DNA of 16,465 nt, from NCBI GenBank assembly GCA_036172095.1, contig JAVHSH010000016.1:1-16465 (forward strand), given 5' to 3'. Source of the stretch: JAKBEU01 sp036172095. GTDB lineage: Bacteria; Patescibacteriota; Microgenomatia; UBA1406; GWC2-37-13. Within the stretch, counting starts at the first letter, position 1. Every line of letters begins with the position of its first letter. The translations under genes were made by a program, and so were the position numbers. Below, in pieces: positions 1-7,490 of the stretch. The notes under the pieces were generated by a model. It worked only from the letters and a program-made list of their open reading frames with translations, was not told the DNA's origin and made no database searches.

Positions 1-50
1 CCAACTGCTACTTTTCCTGAAACGGTTATATTTTTATAGGTTTTTTCCAT
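1..50 (-). CDS. Start of a P-loop kinase-like protein (partial, runs off left edge)
   Basis: Reading leftward from an ATG at 50, the first 16 codons encode MEKTYKNITVSGKVAVG. A short charged N-terminus leads into a hydrophobic beta strand and a Gly-rich turn (ITVSGKVAVG). This is how the P-loop strand of cytidylate-kinase-like nucleotide kinases begins, and such enzymes phosphorylate CMP or dCMP. Only the first strand is visible and the Lys-Ser/Thr of the Walker A motif lies outside the window, so the family call is a guess from pattern. The reading frame has no stop and starts just downstream of a TATACT box, which supports a real gene start. Another P-loop NTPase is equally possible. Confidence 0.45.
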   Translation of the reverse strand, partial: MEKTYKNITVSGKVAV

Positions 51-55
51 AATAT

Positions 56-61
56 AGTATA
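56..61 (-). promoter_or_regulatory. Candidate -10 box for the left-edge gene
   Basis: On the minus strand TATACT ends five bases before the ATG at 50. No good -35 is seen 16-18 bases upstream. If used, transcription would start at or next to the start codon, giving a leaderless mRNA, as also suggested for rpsB and the gene at 13498. Confidence 0.3.
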
Positions 62-396
62 CACAGTAATTCGGGCACTGGTATTGCTATTATGACTTTA
101 ATTTATGTATTTTGGTGGTTGTATAGAAGCATCAAAATTTTATTTTTTCACTTTTTTGAGTAGATTTTTGTTTCTTTCTGTAACGGTTGCAAAATAACAA
201 TCTGCTCGGGCTATAAGGAAACAAACGTACAAAAAAATGTGTCATGAGATTTTTCCAAAAGGTATAAACCTATCGTTGTGAAAACGGCCATCAGTTTACC
301 ATAATGTAAGATATAAGAGTTAATAGTTATAAGTTTTGTAGATTCAGACAAGAAAAAGAAGACGGTTATAAACTTTAACATATAATGTGGGTGGAC
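62..396. other. AT-rich intergenic stretch with no recognisable gene
   Basis: I see no T-arm of a tRNA, no structured RNA and no convincing coding frame here. The open frames crossing it are short, rich in Leu/Ile/Phe/Tyr codons typical of translated AT-rich DNA, and lack any family motif. It separates the leftward kinase-like gene from the promoter at 397-425. Confidence 0.5.
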
Positions 397-425
397 TTGA
401 CTTTTGTAACATATTACCCTATAAT
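397..425 (+). promoter_or_regulatory. Sigma70-type promoter for the lipoprotein gene
   Basis: TTGACT (397-402) is followed by a 17-base spacer and a perfect TATAAT (420-425). Transcription would begin near 432, giving a leader of about 118 bases before the ATG at 550. This is the closest match to the consensus in the window. Confidence 0.65.
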
Positions 426-549
426 AAAATATTAGTATTAGTATTTCGTTCCTCATATAAGCGAGGGTAGGAATATGTTCTTATATAAAGATAAGACAAA
501 GGATGCCGAACGCATGCCCAAGGTTGTTTAATTACGATGGCTAGGAAAT

Positions 550-1038
550 ATGGTAAAAAATACAAAAGCAAGTCGTTTATCCTCGATGCTTCTAACTTTC
601 GCATTTGCTATTAGTGCTTGTGCAGTACCAGGAACAGTTAATAGTGAAGGAAAGGTGATCAATGAATTCACCCTTAGTGTTCAATCTAATTTGGATCCTC
701 TAGGAAATTATACTCCTGGACGTCCACGTCCAACACCAGCAGAATGTGTTGAAGATTATGGTTACGGCTCGCCTCCTGGTCCCTTTGATGTGAATCCACC
801 AATATTATGTATAAATATAAATGGATTTGTAACGTACAATCCTTACAGTTCTTCAAAAAAAAAGATTTTAGTTAGAGACCCAAAACATGCCACTGAAACA
901 AATAGTGATGGTGTAATATGTGAAGAAAAGATAATTGGTGAACCGCAAATTGAAGATTTAATGGGAATTGATAGGCCATTTGAAGTCACTCTAAGAGTTG
1001 AAGAAGAGTGTGATTATTCTTCTGCTAGAAAAAAATAG
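550..1038 (+). CDS. Putative secreted lipoprotein, unknown family
   Basis: This 162-aa protein has no recognised domain. Residues 1-24 look like a lipoprotein signal peptide: positive charges (K3, K6, R9), a hydrophobic stretch (13-22) and the lipobox ISAC, with C24 as the predicted lipidated residue. The mature part carries a Pro-rich segment (about 55-85) and four further cysteines (C66, C87, C124, C154), which could form two disulfides outside the membrane. The end is charged. The start at 550 has a weak AGGA only three bases upstream, and the gene lies about 118 bases behind a strong promoter. It ends two bases before the convergent rseP stop. Secretion is inferred from the signal sequence only; I cannot assign a function. 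Confidence 0.7.
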   Translation: MVKNTKASRLSSMLLTFAFAISACAVPGTVNSEGKVINEFTLSVQSNLDPLGNYTPGRPRPTPAECVEDYGYGSPPGPFDVNPPILCININGFVTYNPYSSSKKKILVRDPKHATETNSDGVICEEKIIGEPQIEDLMGIDRPFEVTLRVEEECDYSSARKK

Positions 1039-1040
1039 AT

Positions 1041-2204
1041 CTAAAATTTGATAAGTCTCATTATGTCATTTATTGATATGAGTATTGCCACTCCTATAAG
1101 AAAAACGAATCCTGCAACATTGGTGATATTCTCAACCTTTTGATTTACTTGTCGTCCGCTGATCCATTCATACACTACAAAGACCATGCGCCCTCCATCA
1201 AGAGCAGGGAAAGGCAGGATATTCATGACTCCAAGTGACAAAGATAAGAGAGCCATGAGATTCAAGATATTTCTTGCAAGTTGTGCGCCAGAGGTTTTTA
1301 CCATATCCTGGACAACACTGTATATGCCGATTGGTCCAGATACAGCTCCAGAAACGGGTGCGGCACTCTTTTGCTTTATGGATACCCCTATTAAATGCCC
1401 TATTGCGGCAAAATTATATTCAAGAACATTGTAGGAGTGCAAGAATCCAGAGAATACTTTTTCTGTAGGGGTTTGATAGGAGAGTACCAACGCATCGATG
1501 AGGTTGACTCCAATAATCGCTCGCTTCAGCTCACTATTATATTGTGGGATTACCGCAACCGTTTTTGTTGTGCCATTTTTTACATTGACAGTTTCCAAAT
1601 ATATTTTTTTCCCCGGTGAAGATTTTATGACATTGATAAGCTGCTGTGCGGAACTCAATCGAGTTATGGTATGGTCTGCATCGATACCATAGGAAGAAAT
1701 GATGTCTTCTGGTTTTATTCCCGCCTTTTCTGCAGGAGAGCCTTTAACAAGTTGCGTTGTCATGACGCGTCCCTCTTGTATACCAAAGGTAAATTTGTGA
1801 CTAAAAAGCAATGGAAGTGGATCTGACTTGAATTGTTGCGTAACAAGAAGAGAATACATAACAAGAACGCCGAAAAGCAGATTTATGATGACTCCAGCAG
1901 CAATGACAATCGCTTTTTGATATGGTTTTTTATAGGCAAATGCGCGATTTGAATTTGAATTTGGACCTTTGATTTTATCAACTTCCTGGTATTCTTCTCC
2001 AAAGAGTCTGACAAATCCTCCAAGCGGGAGCGCATTTATCGTATACTCCGTTTCTCCTTTTTTTATGCCAAATAATTTTGGTGGAAAACCAATGCCGAAC
2101 TCATCAACACGTATGTCATTTTTTTTTGCTGCAATGAAATGGCCGAATTCATGAATCAAAACAAGGAAGCTAAGGATTAGGATAAAAAAAATAAGTCCAA
2201 TCAT
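1041..2204 (-). CDS. rseP: RIP metalloprotease RseP (site-2 protease, M50)
   Basis: This membrane-embedded zinc protease, 387 aa, belongs to the family that cleaves anti-sigma factors and leftover signal peptides within the membrane. The zinc motif HEFGH is at residues 18-22 in the first membrane helix, with H18, E19 and H22 as the expected catalytic and ligand residues. The second active-site motif, NILPFPALDGG (328-338), supplies D336. A PDZ domain lies at about 125-215 (VKGSPAEKAGIKPEDIISSYG). Further membrane helices lie near 90-115, 305-325 and 355-380. It has one PDZ domain, whereas E. coli RseP has two, so it is somewhat shorter. It is the last gene of the rpsB-tsf-frr-rseP block, 69 bases after frr; the uppS, cdsA and dxr genes often found between frr and rseP are absent. 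No Shine-Dalgarno is visible. Confidence 0.93.
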   Translation of the reverse strand: MIGLIFFILILSFLVLIHEFGHFIAAKKNDIRVDEFGIGFPPKLFGIKKGETEYTINALPLGGFVRLFGEEYQEVDKIKGPNSNSNRAFAYKKPYQKAIVIAAGVIINLLFGVLVMYSLLVTQQFKSDPLPLLFSHKFTFGIQEGRVMTTQLVKGSPAEKAGIKPEDIISSYGIDADHTITRLSSAQQLINVIKSSPGKKIYLETVNVKNGTTKTVAVIPQYNSELKRAIIGVNLIDALVLSYQTPTEKVFSGFLHSYNVLEYNFAAIGHLIGVSIKQKSAAPVSGAVSGPIGIYSVVQDMVKTSGAQLARNILNLMALLSLSLGVMNILPFPALDGGRMVFVVYEWISGRQVNQKVENITNVAGFVFLIGVAILISINDIMRLIKF

Positions 2205-2273
2205 AGTTCGTAGTGACGATAATGTTTGCTATTAGTAAAGACAATACATTATACACTGGAAGATCGATTGAGT

Positions 2274-2828
2274 TTAGACTTCTTGTAGTTCTGCGTCTTT
2301 TGACGATTTTACGGTGGCCAGATCTTCATTCGCTTTTTGTGTCAGAGTATCAATTTCCTTCTCAACTCTATACTTGTCATCTTCAGTTATATTCTTTTCT
2401 TCGAAATCATCCTTTATACCTTTTCTGATATCATCTCGATGATTGCGGACAATTGTTCTTTTTTCTTCTACCATCTGTCCTACCAATTTGACATACTTTT
2501 CTCTTTGTTCCTGTGACATAGGTGGGATTCTGACAGTTATGCGCGTTCCTTGCGTTTGTGGGCTCACTCCAAGAGGAGATTTCAAAATCGCCTTCTCAAT
2601 GTCTTGGATGGTGGATGGGTCAAATGGCGCAATTAAAAGAGCTGTGGCACCATCTGTCGTAATTGTCGCTAATTCTCTTAGTCTAAGTGATGTTGAACCT
2701 CCATATGTCTCCACAACTAAATCTTCGACCATAGCAGGATTAGCTCTTCCTGTACGAATACCTTTTAGCTCCTCTTTGAGTGCTTGTACTGTCTGCTGTA
2801 GGTTTGATTTAAATTGTGTGAGATCCAT
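2274..2828 (-). CDS. frr: Ribosome recycling factor
   Basis: The 184-aa protein matches the usual RRF length of about 185. RRF acts with EF-G to split the post-termination ribosome. Family signatures are visible: GIRTGRANPAMVEDLVVETYGG-like text near residues 24-45, RITVRIPPMSQEQREKYVK in the middle, and the Arg-rich helix EEKRTIVRNHRDDIRKGIKD that inserts toward the peptidyl-transferase region. A charged coiled coil closes the protein. It follows tsf after a 118-base gap filled mostly by an inverted repeat, where many bacteria carry pyrH. The start codon has no Shine-Dalgarno. Confidence 0.95.
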   Translation of the reverse strand: MDLTQFKSNLQQTVQALKEELKGIRTGRANPAMVEDLVVETYGGSTSLRLRELATITTDGATALLIAPFDPSTIQDIEKAILKSPLGVSPQTQGTRITVRIPPMSQEQREKYVKLVGQMVEEKRTIVRNHRDDIRKGIKDDFEEKNITEDDKYRVEKEIDTLTQKANEDLATVKSSKDAELQEV

Positions 2829-2839
2829 TATAGAAATGA

Positions 2840-2917
2840 CAAATTACTAATGACAAATAACAAATCAAATCTAAATTACCAACAACAAGATATTTTGTCA
2901 TTTGTTATTAGTAATTG
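2840..2917. repeat. Imperfect inverted repeat between frr and tsf
   Basis: The left arm (2840-2863) reads CAAATTACTAATGACAAATA then ACAA. The right arm (2895-2917) is its reverse complement with one gap and two substitutions. The loop is 2864-2894. The left arm itself holds two tandem ATGACAAAT-type units (from 2836 and 2850). ATTTGA/TCAAAT words continue outward to about 2946, nearly filling the gap between the genes. There is no T-run after the stem, so it does not look like a simple terminator. It resembles a small palindromic repetitive element; whether other copies exist cannot be told from this window. Confidence 0.75.
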
Positions 2918-2946
2918 ATTTGAAATTTGATATTTATGATTTGTGC

Positions 2947-3405
2947 TTATACTCCCAGTTCCCAACGGACAAACTTACCTATCTTTATATTTTCACCAAA
3001 CTTAAGGACGGCCTCTTTGAGCAAATCCTTTATTTTTTTGCTTGGATCGCGAACATATTCCTGTTCGAGAAGTTCTGCAGTATCTTTTGCAGGCATTGAG
3101 GCAATATGGAGTGCCAATTCTTTTCCAAATGTGTGGAAATCAGCATTTCCAGATACGAAATCTGTTTCAGACATGACCTCAACCAATGACGCGATTTTTT
3201 TATTGTGGTGAATATAGCTGAAGATTCCTCCCGCCGAAGTTGCACGAGTTGATTTTTCTTCAATCTTTGATCCTGCAAGTTCTTGTAGTTTTTTGATTGC
3301 TGATGGAATATCGTTATTTGTTTGTTCGAGTGCCTTTTTGCATAGTGCAAAAGAAACACCAGTTTTTTCACGCAGCTCTTTGAGCTTAGACATGTCTATA
3401 GACAT
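2947..3405 (-). CDS. tsf: Elongation factor Ts (short form)
   Basis: EF-Ts is the guanine nucleotide exchange factor that reloads EF-Tu with GTP. The N-terminal UBA-like domain (about 5-45) carries LREKTGVSFALCKKALEQ. The exchange region carries SETDFVSGNADFHTFGKELA (about 79-98) with the TDFV motif that contacts EF-Tu. The C-terminal strand GENIKIGKFVRWE is intact. At 152 aa it is far shorter than the roughly 280-aa E. coli protein, because the second half of the dimerisation/core region is missing. Reduced forms occur in Thermus, mitochondria and CPR bacteria. A second in-frame ATG lies four codons downstream (3393), and neither start has a Shine-Dalgarno. It sits 34 bases after rpsB. Confidence 0.93.
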   Translation of the reverse strand: MSIDMSKLKELREKTGVSFALCKKALEQTNNDIPSAIKKLQELAGSKIEEKSTRATSAGGIFSYIHHNKKIASLVEVMSETDFVSGNADFHTFGKELALHIASMPAKDTAELLEQEYVRDPSKKIKDLLKEAVLKFGENIKIGKFVRWELGV

Positions 3406-3439
3406 AGGAAGAATAGATAAAATAATAAATTGCAGTACA

Positions 3440-4264
3440 TTATGCCTTCTCTTCTTTTTTTACTGCCTTTTTCACTGTTTTTTTTGGCTTTTTCTCTTCT
3501 TTTTCTACCTTTTCAACTTTTTTTTCAACAGATTCAACTTTCTTCTCAGGTGTTTTTTCTGCTTTTTTTGCATCCTCTGCCTCTACTTTATATGCGGAAA
3601 GGATTGCGTTTACTACATAGTGTGAAGATGTTGGTGAATCATCGTTTGCGACTACTGGGTAATCAACTGTGTCAGGATTAGTATTTGTGTCCGTGATTGC
3701 GATGACTGGAATTCCATTCTGCTTTGCTTCTTTGAGGGCATTTTTCTCTCTTTTGATATCAATGATGAAAAGGATGTCCGGTCTCTTTTTCATTCCTTCA
3801 ATTCCCCCGTAGAGTCTTTTTAATCTGTTCAAATCCTTCTGCATCTTTGTTCTTTCGTGTTTTACGAACTGATCCCATGATCCATCATTCCTTCCAGCTT
3901 CATAATCAAGCATTTTCTTTGTATTTTTTGAAAGTGTTTCAAAGTTTGTGAGAAGCCCTGGCATCCATTTTGTCGTTATATGTGGGATATCATTTTCCTT
4001 GCACATTTCTTGGATGAATTGACTTGCGACTCTTTTTGTCCCCACAACAAGAAGTTTCTTTCCTGCTTTTGCCGCCTCTTTAAGATATTGCTGTGCTGCA
4101 TGGAGCTGTACGACAGTCTGTGTGAGATCAATTACTGCAACGCCATTTACCATCTTATAGACATATTTGCGTGCTTTTGGATGAAGTCTGTTCTTTTTGT
4201 GGCCAAGATGAGCCCCAACTTCAAAAAGTTTTTCTATTTCCTTTGTATTTGTTTTTTCTTCCAT
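3440..4264 (-). CDS. rpsB: 30S ribosomal protein S2
   Basis: S2 binds the 30S subunit near the neck and is needed to recruit S1 in many bacteria. The family core spans about residues 8-226: EVGAHLGHKKNRLHPKARKY (15-34), VIDLTQT (44-50), TKWMPGLLTNFETL (98-111; Pro where many homologues have Gly) and IPVIAITDTNTNPDTVDYPV (185-204), followed by NDD. Residues 227-274 form a Lys/Glu-rich low-complexity tail (repeated EKKVE and KKTVKK words), so the protein is longer than the roughly 240-aa E. coli S2. The tail is probably disordered and may bind RNA. It heads the rpsB-tsf-frr-rseP block and has its own promoter, placed so that the mRNA would have almost no leader. Confidence 0.96.
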   Translation of the reverse strand: MEEKTNTKEIEKLFEVGAHLGHKKNRLHPKARKYVYKMVNGVAVIDLTQTVVQLHAAQQYLKEAAKAGKKLLVVGTKRVASQFIQEMCKENDIPHITTKWMPGLLTNFETLSKNTKKMLDYEAGRNDGSWDQFVKHERTKMQKDLNRLKRLYGGIEGMKKRPDILFIIDIKREKNALKEAKQNGIPVIAITDTNTNPDTVDYPVVANDDSPTSSHYVVNAILSAYKVEAEDAKKAEKTPEKKVESVEKKVEKVEKEEKKPKKTVKKAVKKEEKA

Positions 4265-4272
4265 AGCTATAC

Positions 4273-4301
4273 ATTGTAACAGTGGGCCTATTATTTTGCA
4301 A
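4273..4301 (-). promoter_or_regulatory. rpsB promoter, apparently leaderless
   Basis: On the minus strand TTGCAA (4301-4296), a 17-base spacer and TACAAT (4278-4273) fit a sigma70-type promoter. Only eight bases separate the -10 box from the rpsB ATG at 4264, so transcription should begin 0-2 bases before or at the ATG. The promoter fills the 38-base gap after the isoaspartyl peptidase gene. Confidence 0.6.
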
Positions 4302-4302
4302 G

Positions 4303-5223
4303 TTATTTTGGCAAACAGCCAACTATCGGTTTTTTCATCGATGTGGACATATATGCATGGTTTATATACGTCTCGTTCGCATATACCCCAATCTGACCAT
4401 TATTATCTATACAAATTATACCTGCCTTACCATTCTCCAATCTTGATAGTTCTTTTATGCTTTCCTCAACTGCCTTTTGGGCAGAATATCCCTTAAAGCG
4501 TATAAGATCTATTGTATATTTAGCCAGAGCGGTTTTTATGACCTGTTCTCCGTAGCCAGTCAAAGATACTCCGCCGAATCTGCTATCAGCATAGGTGCCG
4601 CTGCCAATAAGAGGACTATCGCCGATTCTTCCCTTCATTTTGTAAGTCAATCCACCGGTCGATGTCGCTGCTGAGATATTCCCATTTAGGTCAAGCACGA
4701 CAACCCCGACCGTTCCCTTCATTCTTTTTTCCCGCTCAAGTATGCTTTTTTTCATCATCCTCCACGAATACAATTGGTACTCCGTGACGAAATCTTTTCT
4801 AGGCGTTTTTTTGAATCTCATATTATGCGCAAACTCTTGAGCTCCTGCTCCCGAGAGATAGACACATTTTGTATGTGTCATGACCTTACGGGCAATGGAG
4901 ACTGTGTTCTTGTAGTCTCTGATTCCAGAAACTGCTCCACATGAAAGAGTTGTCCCATCCATAATGCTTGCGTCAAGCTCGACTTCCTTCCGTTCATTCA
5001 GAACCGCACCAATTCCCGCGTTAAACACTGTATCGTTTTCAAGCATGTTAACAACTTTTTCCGCGACTGTGACTGCAGAATCTCCTGCCATGACATGTTT
5101 CCACCCCTTTTCAATGATTCTATCCATTGATAGCTTCTGTTTTGCCTGGTGTTCTAATTCATATGTATCGCCGTGATCAAATGTTGTACAACCGCCATGG
5201 AGTATCAGCGCTGCTTTTTTCAT
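4303..5223 (-). CDS. iaaA: Isoaspartyl peptidase / L-asparaginase (plant-type, Ntn hydrolase)
   Basis: This 306-aa protein belongs to the family that self-cleaves into two subunits and hydrolyses isoaspartyl dipeptides, and more weakly L-asparagine. The N-terminal strand LILHGGCT is typical. The expected autocleavage site is GTVGVVVLD, with T171 as the new N-terminal nucleophile, and cleavage would give subunits of about 170 and 136 residues. Substrate-binding text follows in the usual places: STGGLTYKMKGRIGDSPLIG (188-207), then GSGTYAD. The family's TGxGE motif appears as TGYGEQ, which supports activity. It overlaps the upstream M20 gene by ATGA, so the two are probably translated together. 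They may jointly break down peptides or acylated amino acids taken up or salvaged by the cell; that role is inferred. Confidence 0.9.
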   Translation of the reverse strand: MKKAALILHGGCTTFDHGDTYELEHQAKQKLSMDRIIEKGWKHVMAGDSAVTVAEKVVNMLENDTVFNAGIGAVLNERKEVELDASIMDGTTLSCGAVSGIRDYKNTVSIARKVMTHTKCVYLSGAGAQEFAHNMRFKKTPRKDFVTEYQLYSWRMMKKSILEREKRMKGTVGVVVLDLNGNISAATSTGGLTYKMKGRIGDSPLIGSGTYADSRFGGVSLTGYGEQVIKTALAKYTIDLIRFKGYSAQKAVEESIKELSRLENGKAGIICIDNNGQIGVYANETYINHAYMSTSMKKPIVGCLPK

Positions 5224-6326
5224 TGTGATTTTGAATGGGAATTAATAAATCTGTCGATTATAAATTTAAAATAGCTTTCTGCCAACAGCGTGCCCTCATC
5301 GGAAATCGTGCAGTTTTCTTCATGGAGGTCATACATATCCCCTGTTCCGATAAATGCAGTCACGGAAGGAACCAGCGATGATATATATGCAAAGTCTTCA
5401 CATCCATAGGAAAACAAATCTTTTTTGCTGATTGTGAACTGCTTGTCGTATTTTTTCAAATCACTTGCAATATTTTTTGTAAGTGATGAATCATTGCTTA
5501 CCGTTGGACAACCATAAAAATAGGATAGTTCTACCTGAGCACCTGTCTTTTTCTCAATCTCACTGCATATTTTTTTCAATGCTGACTTTACACGCCTCTG
5601 TTGGGACTCGCTTTTCAGTCGGATATCACCCTTAAGTAGCGCGAAGTCGGCGACGGTATTTGTCTGTCTACCGCCTTCAATGATTCCAATGCCGATTCGG
5701 AGCGTTGAGTGTCTTTTTTGGAATGATTTGATTTTTTGGATAATCAGAGATGCGGCATACAGTGCATCTATTCCATCAAGATTGTCTTTTATGTGTACCA
5801 TTTTCCCCTTGATACGGATTTCCATGTAATCCCCTCGTGCCCAAATCACACCTGGTTGCAAACCAATTTCACCCAATTTTAATTTTGGAAATACATGGAT
5901 GGTAAATGCTTGTTTGATTTTCTTAATACTATCTTTGCATTCGCTGACAAATGCCTGGGCGCCAGATGGAAAGGCCTCTTCCGCAGGCTGAAATAAGAAA
6001 TAAATGGACTTATCAGCTTCGCTAATATTCTTCTCGATAGATTGTGCATACTGATACGTCCCAATAAGCGCAGACATATGAGTCGAGTGTCCACAGGTAT
6101 GTCGAATGCCCTTCGAGGTTTTAAGGGCGTCAATATCTGCCCGTAACAAAATGGATTGAGAGCCAGTACCAATCTTATAAAGTAACCCGGTGTTTCCCTT
6201 TCTAAAACCCCGCTTTATAGGGGTATCCTTCAATATGGCGGCAATATAATCAGTTGTTTTCTCTTCTTGCCATCCCAATTCAGCAATCGTGTTTAATTTT
6301 TTTTTGTATTCAAGAATGTGTTTCAT
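5220..6326 (-). CDS. M20-family amidohydrolase / metallopeptidase
   Basis: This enzyme resembles the M20D group (N-acyl-amino-acid amidohydrolases, IAA-amino-acid hydrolases, aminoacylases), which use two metal ions to cleave an amide bond. Motifs, numbered from the chosen start, are LLRADIDAL (61-69), HTCGHSTH (76-83, with Cys and His metal ligands), FQPAEE (112-117, general-base Glu), IHVFPKL (about 142-148), SYGCEDFAY and the late His of YDLHEEN. The usual Asp after GH in HxCGHD is Ser here. A lid/dimerisation domain occupies roughly 165-275. I chose the ATG at 6326 because it overlaps the previous stop as ATGA; an in-frame ATG at 6344 would add six residues and overlap by 22 bases. The substrate is unknown. 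Confidence 0.85.
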   Translation of the reverse strand: MKHILEYKKKLNTIAELGWQEEKTTDYIAAILKDTPIKRGFRKGNTGLLYKIGTGSQSILLRADIDALKTSKGIRHTCGHSTHMSALIGTYQYAQSIEKNISEADKSIYFLFQPAEEAFPSGAQAFVSECKDSIKKIKQAFTIHVFPKLKLGEIGLQPGVIWARGDYMEIRIKGKMVHIKDNLDGIDALYAASLIIQKIKSFQKRHSTLRIGIGIIEGGRQTNTVADFALLKGDIRLKSESQQRRVKSALKKICSEIEKKTGAQVELSYFYGCPTVSNDSSLTKNIASDLKKYDKQFTISKKDLFSYGCEDFAYISSLVPSVTAFIGTGDMYDLHEENCTISDEGTLLAESYFKFIIDRFINSHSKSQ

Positions 6327-7489
6327 AGTTTTTTTGAAAGCCATAAACTTCTACCTGGTGAAAATGGATAGGTTTTCACTTCTCCATTCGATTGTACTGC
6401 ATTTTTTAAGTTCGTGTATAACTCTTGAAATCGCTTTTCTCTGACCGGGTCTATACCAAGTGTCGGAACAAAATCTGGATTTAATTGTAGAACAAATGGT
6501 GCAACAGAAAGCCAAGAAGCAAGTGGATGCTTGGGTGATAGGGTAGAAACTGGCTTATCATTTGATAAGATGACGCTTCCGATACGTTCCATAAAGTCGA
6601 TAGTCTCTTGATACTGTTCCATATCTGTCGGTTTATATCCTCTCTCGATAAACGCATGCCACACATACGTCCAAGTTGGAATTGCAGTTAAATGGGTGTG
6701 CCCAGTTTTTTTAGCCAACACCTCTGTTGTTTGGAGTGTGTTTGAAAAAAACCCATCAAAGCCGCGCTGCGAAGTTTGTCCTGGTTGAGGTATTTCTTTT
6801 CCCCGCATACCCCTGTCAGCAACCTGAAACCAATATTTCCACCAAAGGTTAATCGTTTTTTCACTTACTTCGTTGAAAGGAATATATGCAAACGGATCAT
6901 CAATAAATTTTGCAAGTTCACGCGGATTTACGAATAGTCTATTCTTCTTGAGCAGTTGGTCAAGCAATACACGGTCGGGATCAGAAGAAATAACTGAAAG
7001 CTCAAGTGATTTGACCCCGGGTTCTTGTATATCGTTTTTTTCGGCATAGCTCCAATTTGTAAACCCAATATGCCTTGATCTTTCTGGAATTTGTTCTTCT
7101 GATAAACCATCAATTATTTTAAGATATTGGGGAGAGCCGGATTCAAATGAACCATCATGACTGCGCTCCCTCAAAACAACTTTTGTTACGACATTCTCGT
7201 TTGATTCGTCCGTCACAATAACCCCATAATTATCTAGGTCGCGGATAAAATGCACTCGATATTTTTTTCCGTCACGCTTTAGAATTGTACCCATCTGATC
7301 CTCTCCAAGTCCTTCATGTACTTCTACCACCTTCTTTTGAGTAAGGTTAAATGAACCTAAATCAAATGATTTCTTAAACCCCTCACATGCAATAGTCGAA
7401 AGCAGTTCTTGCTGAGACGCGGTATGAATGGATGCTGGTTCAGTTTTGAGACGGTGAGAGAACTCTTGTTTTCCCATAGGACTTATCAT
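6323..7489 (-). CDS. Hypothetical protein, unknown family
   Basis: This 388-aa protein is not recognised. It has no signal peptide or membrane segment, so it is probably cytosolic. Residues about 55-130 are rich in short predicted beta strands with many charged residues (GTILKRDGKKYRVHFIRDLD). Residues about 170-230 contain FIDDPFAYIPFNEV and a Trp-rich helix (INLWWKYWFQ). The C-terminal part contains THLTAIPTWTYVWHAFIERG and a helix-rich end. A second start (ATG at 7477, giving MGKQEF) is possible: a TATGAT box lies seven bases before it, which would make the transcript leaderless. The gene is coupled by ATGA to the M20 amidohydrolase, so it is probably the first gene of a three-gene operon. 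It may handle the same substrate class, but nothing in the sequence proves this. Confidence 0.75.
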   Translation of the reverse strand: MISPMGKQEFSHRLKTEPASIHTASQQELLSTIACEGFKKSFDLGSFNLTQKKVVEVHEGLGEDQMGTILKRDGKKYRVHFIRDLDNYGVIVTDESNENVVTKVVLRERSHDGSFESGSPQYLKIIDGLSEEQIPERSRHIGFTNWSYAEKNDIQEPGVKSLELSVISSDPDRVLLDQLLKKNRLFVNPRELAKFIDDPFAYIPFNEVSEKTINLWWKYWFQVADRGMRGKEIPQPGQTSQRGFDGFFSNTLQTTEVLAKKTGHTHLTAIPTWTYVWHAFIERGYKPTDMEQYQETIDFMERIGSVILSNDKPVSTLSPKHPLASWLSVAPFVLQLNPDFVPTLGIDPVREKRFQELYTNLKNAVQSNGEVKTYPFSPGRSLWLSKKL

Positions 7490-7490
7490 A

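Noticed and set aside
211..456. 81-codon leftward open frame in the left intergenic region
   Set aside because: Low-complexity Leu/Ile/Phe/Tyr-rich product with no motif; it overlaps the strong rightward promoter and resembles chance translation of AT-rich DNA.
475..531. Possible 18-codon upstream ORF in the lipoprotein leader, starting after GGGTAGGAAT
   Set aside because: It has a purine-rich lead but is too short to judge, has no attenuator-like codon run, and is not followed by alternative hairpins.
2246..2253. Separate rseP promoter at a minus-strand TATAAT (2253-2248)
   Set aside because: The hexamer is perfect, but no -35 or extended -10 accompanies it and AT-rich DNA gives such hits by chance.
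3030..3371. 113-codon leftward open frame over tsf
   Set aside because: Shadow frame: the other frame encodes clear EF-Ts motifs, and this product matches no family.
3440..3600. Frameshift or poly-T artefact in the rpsB 3' end
   Set aside because: The T-rich plus strand is the complement of a regular in-frame Lys/Glu-rich tail; the frame stays open to a proper stop and tsf follows at normal spacing.
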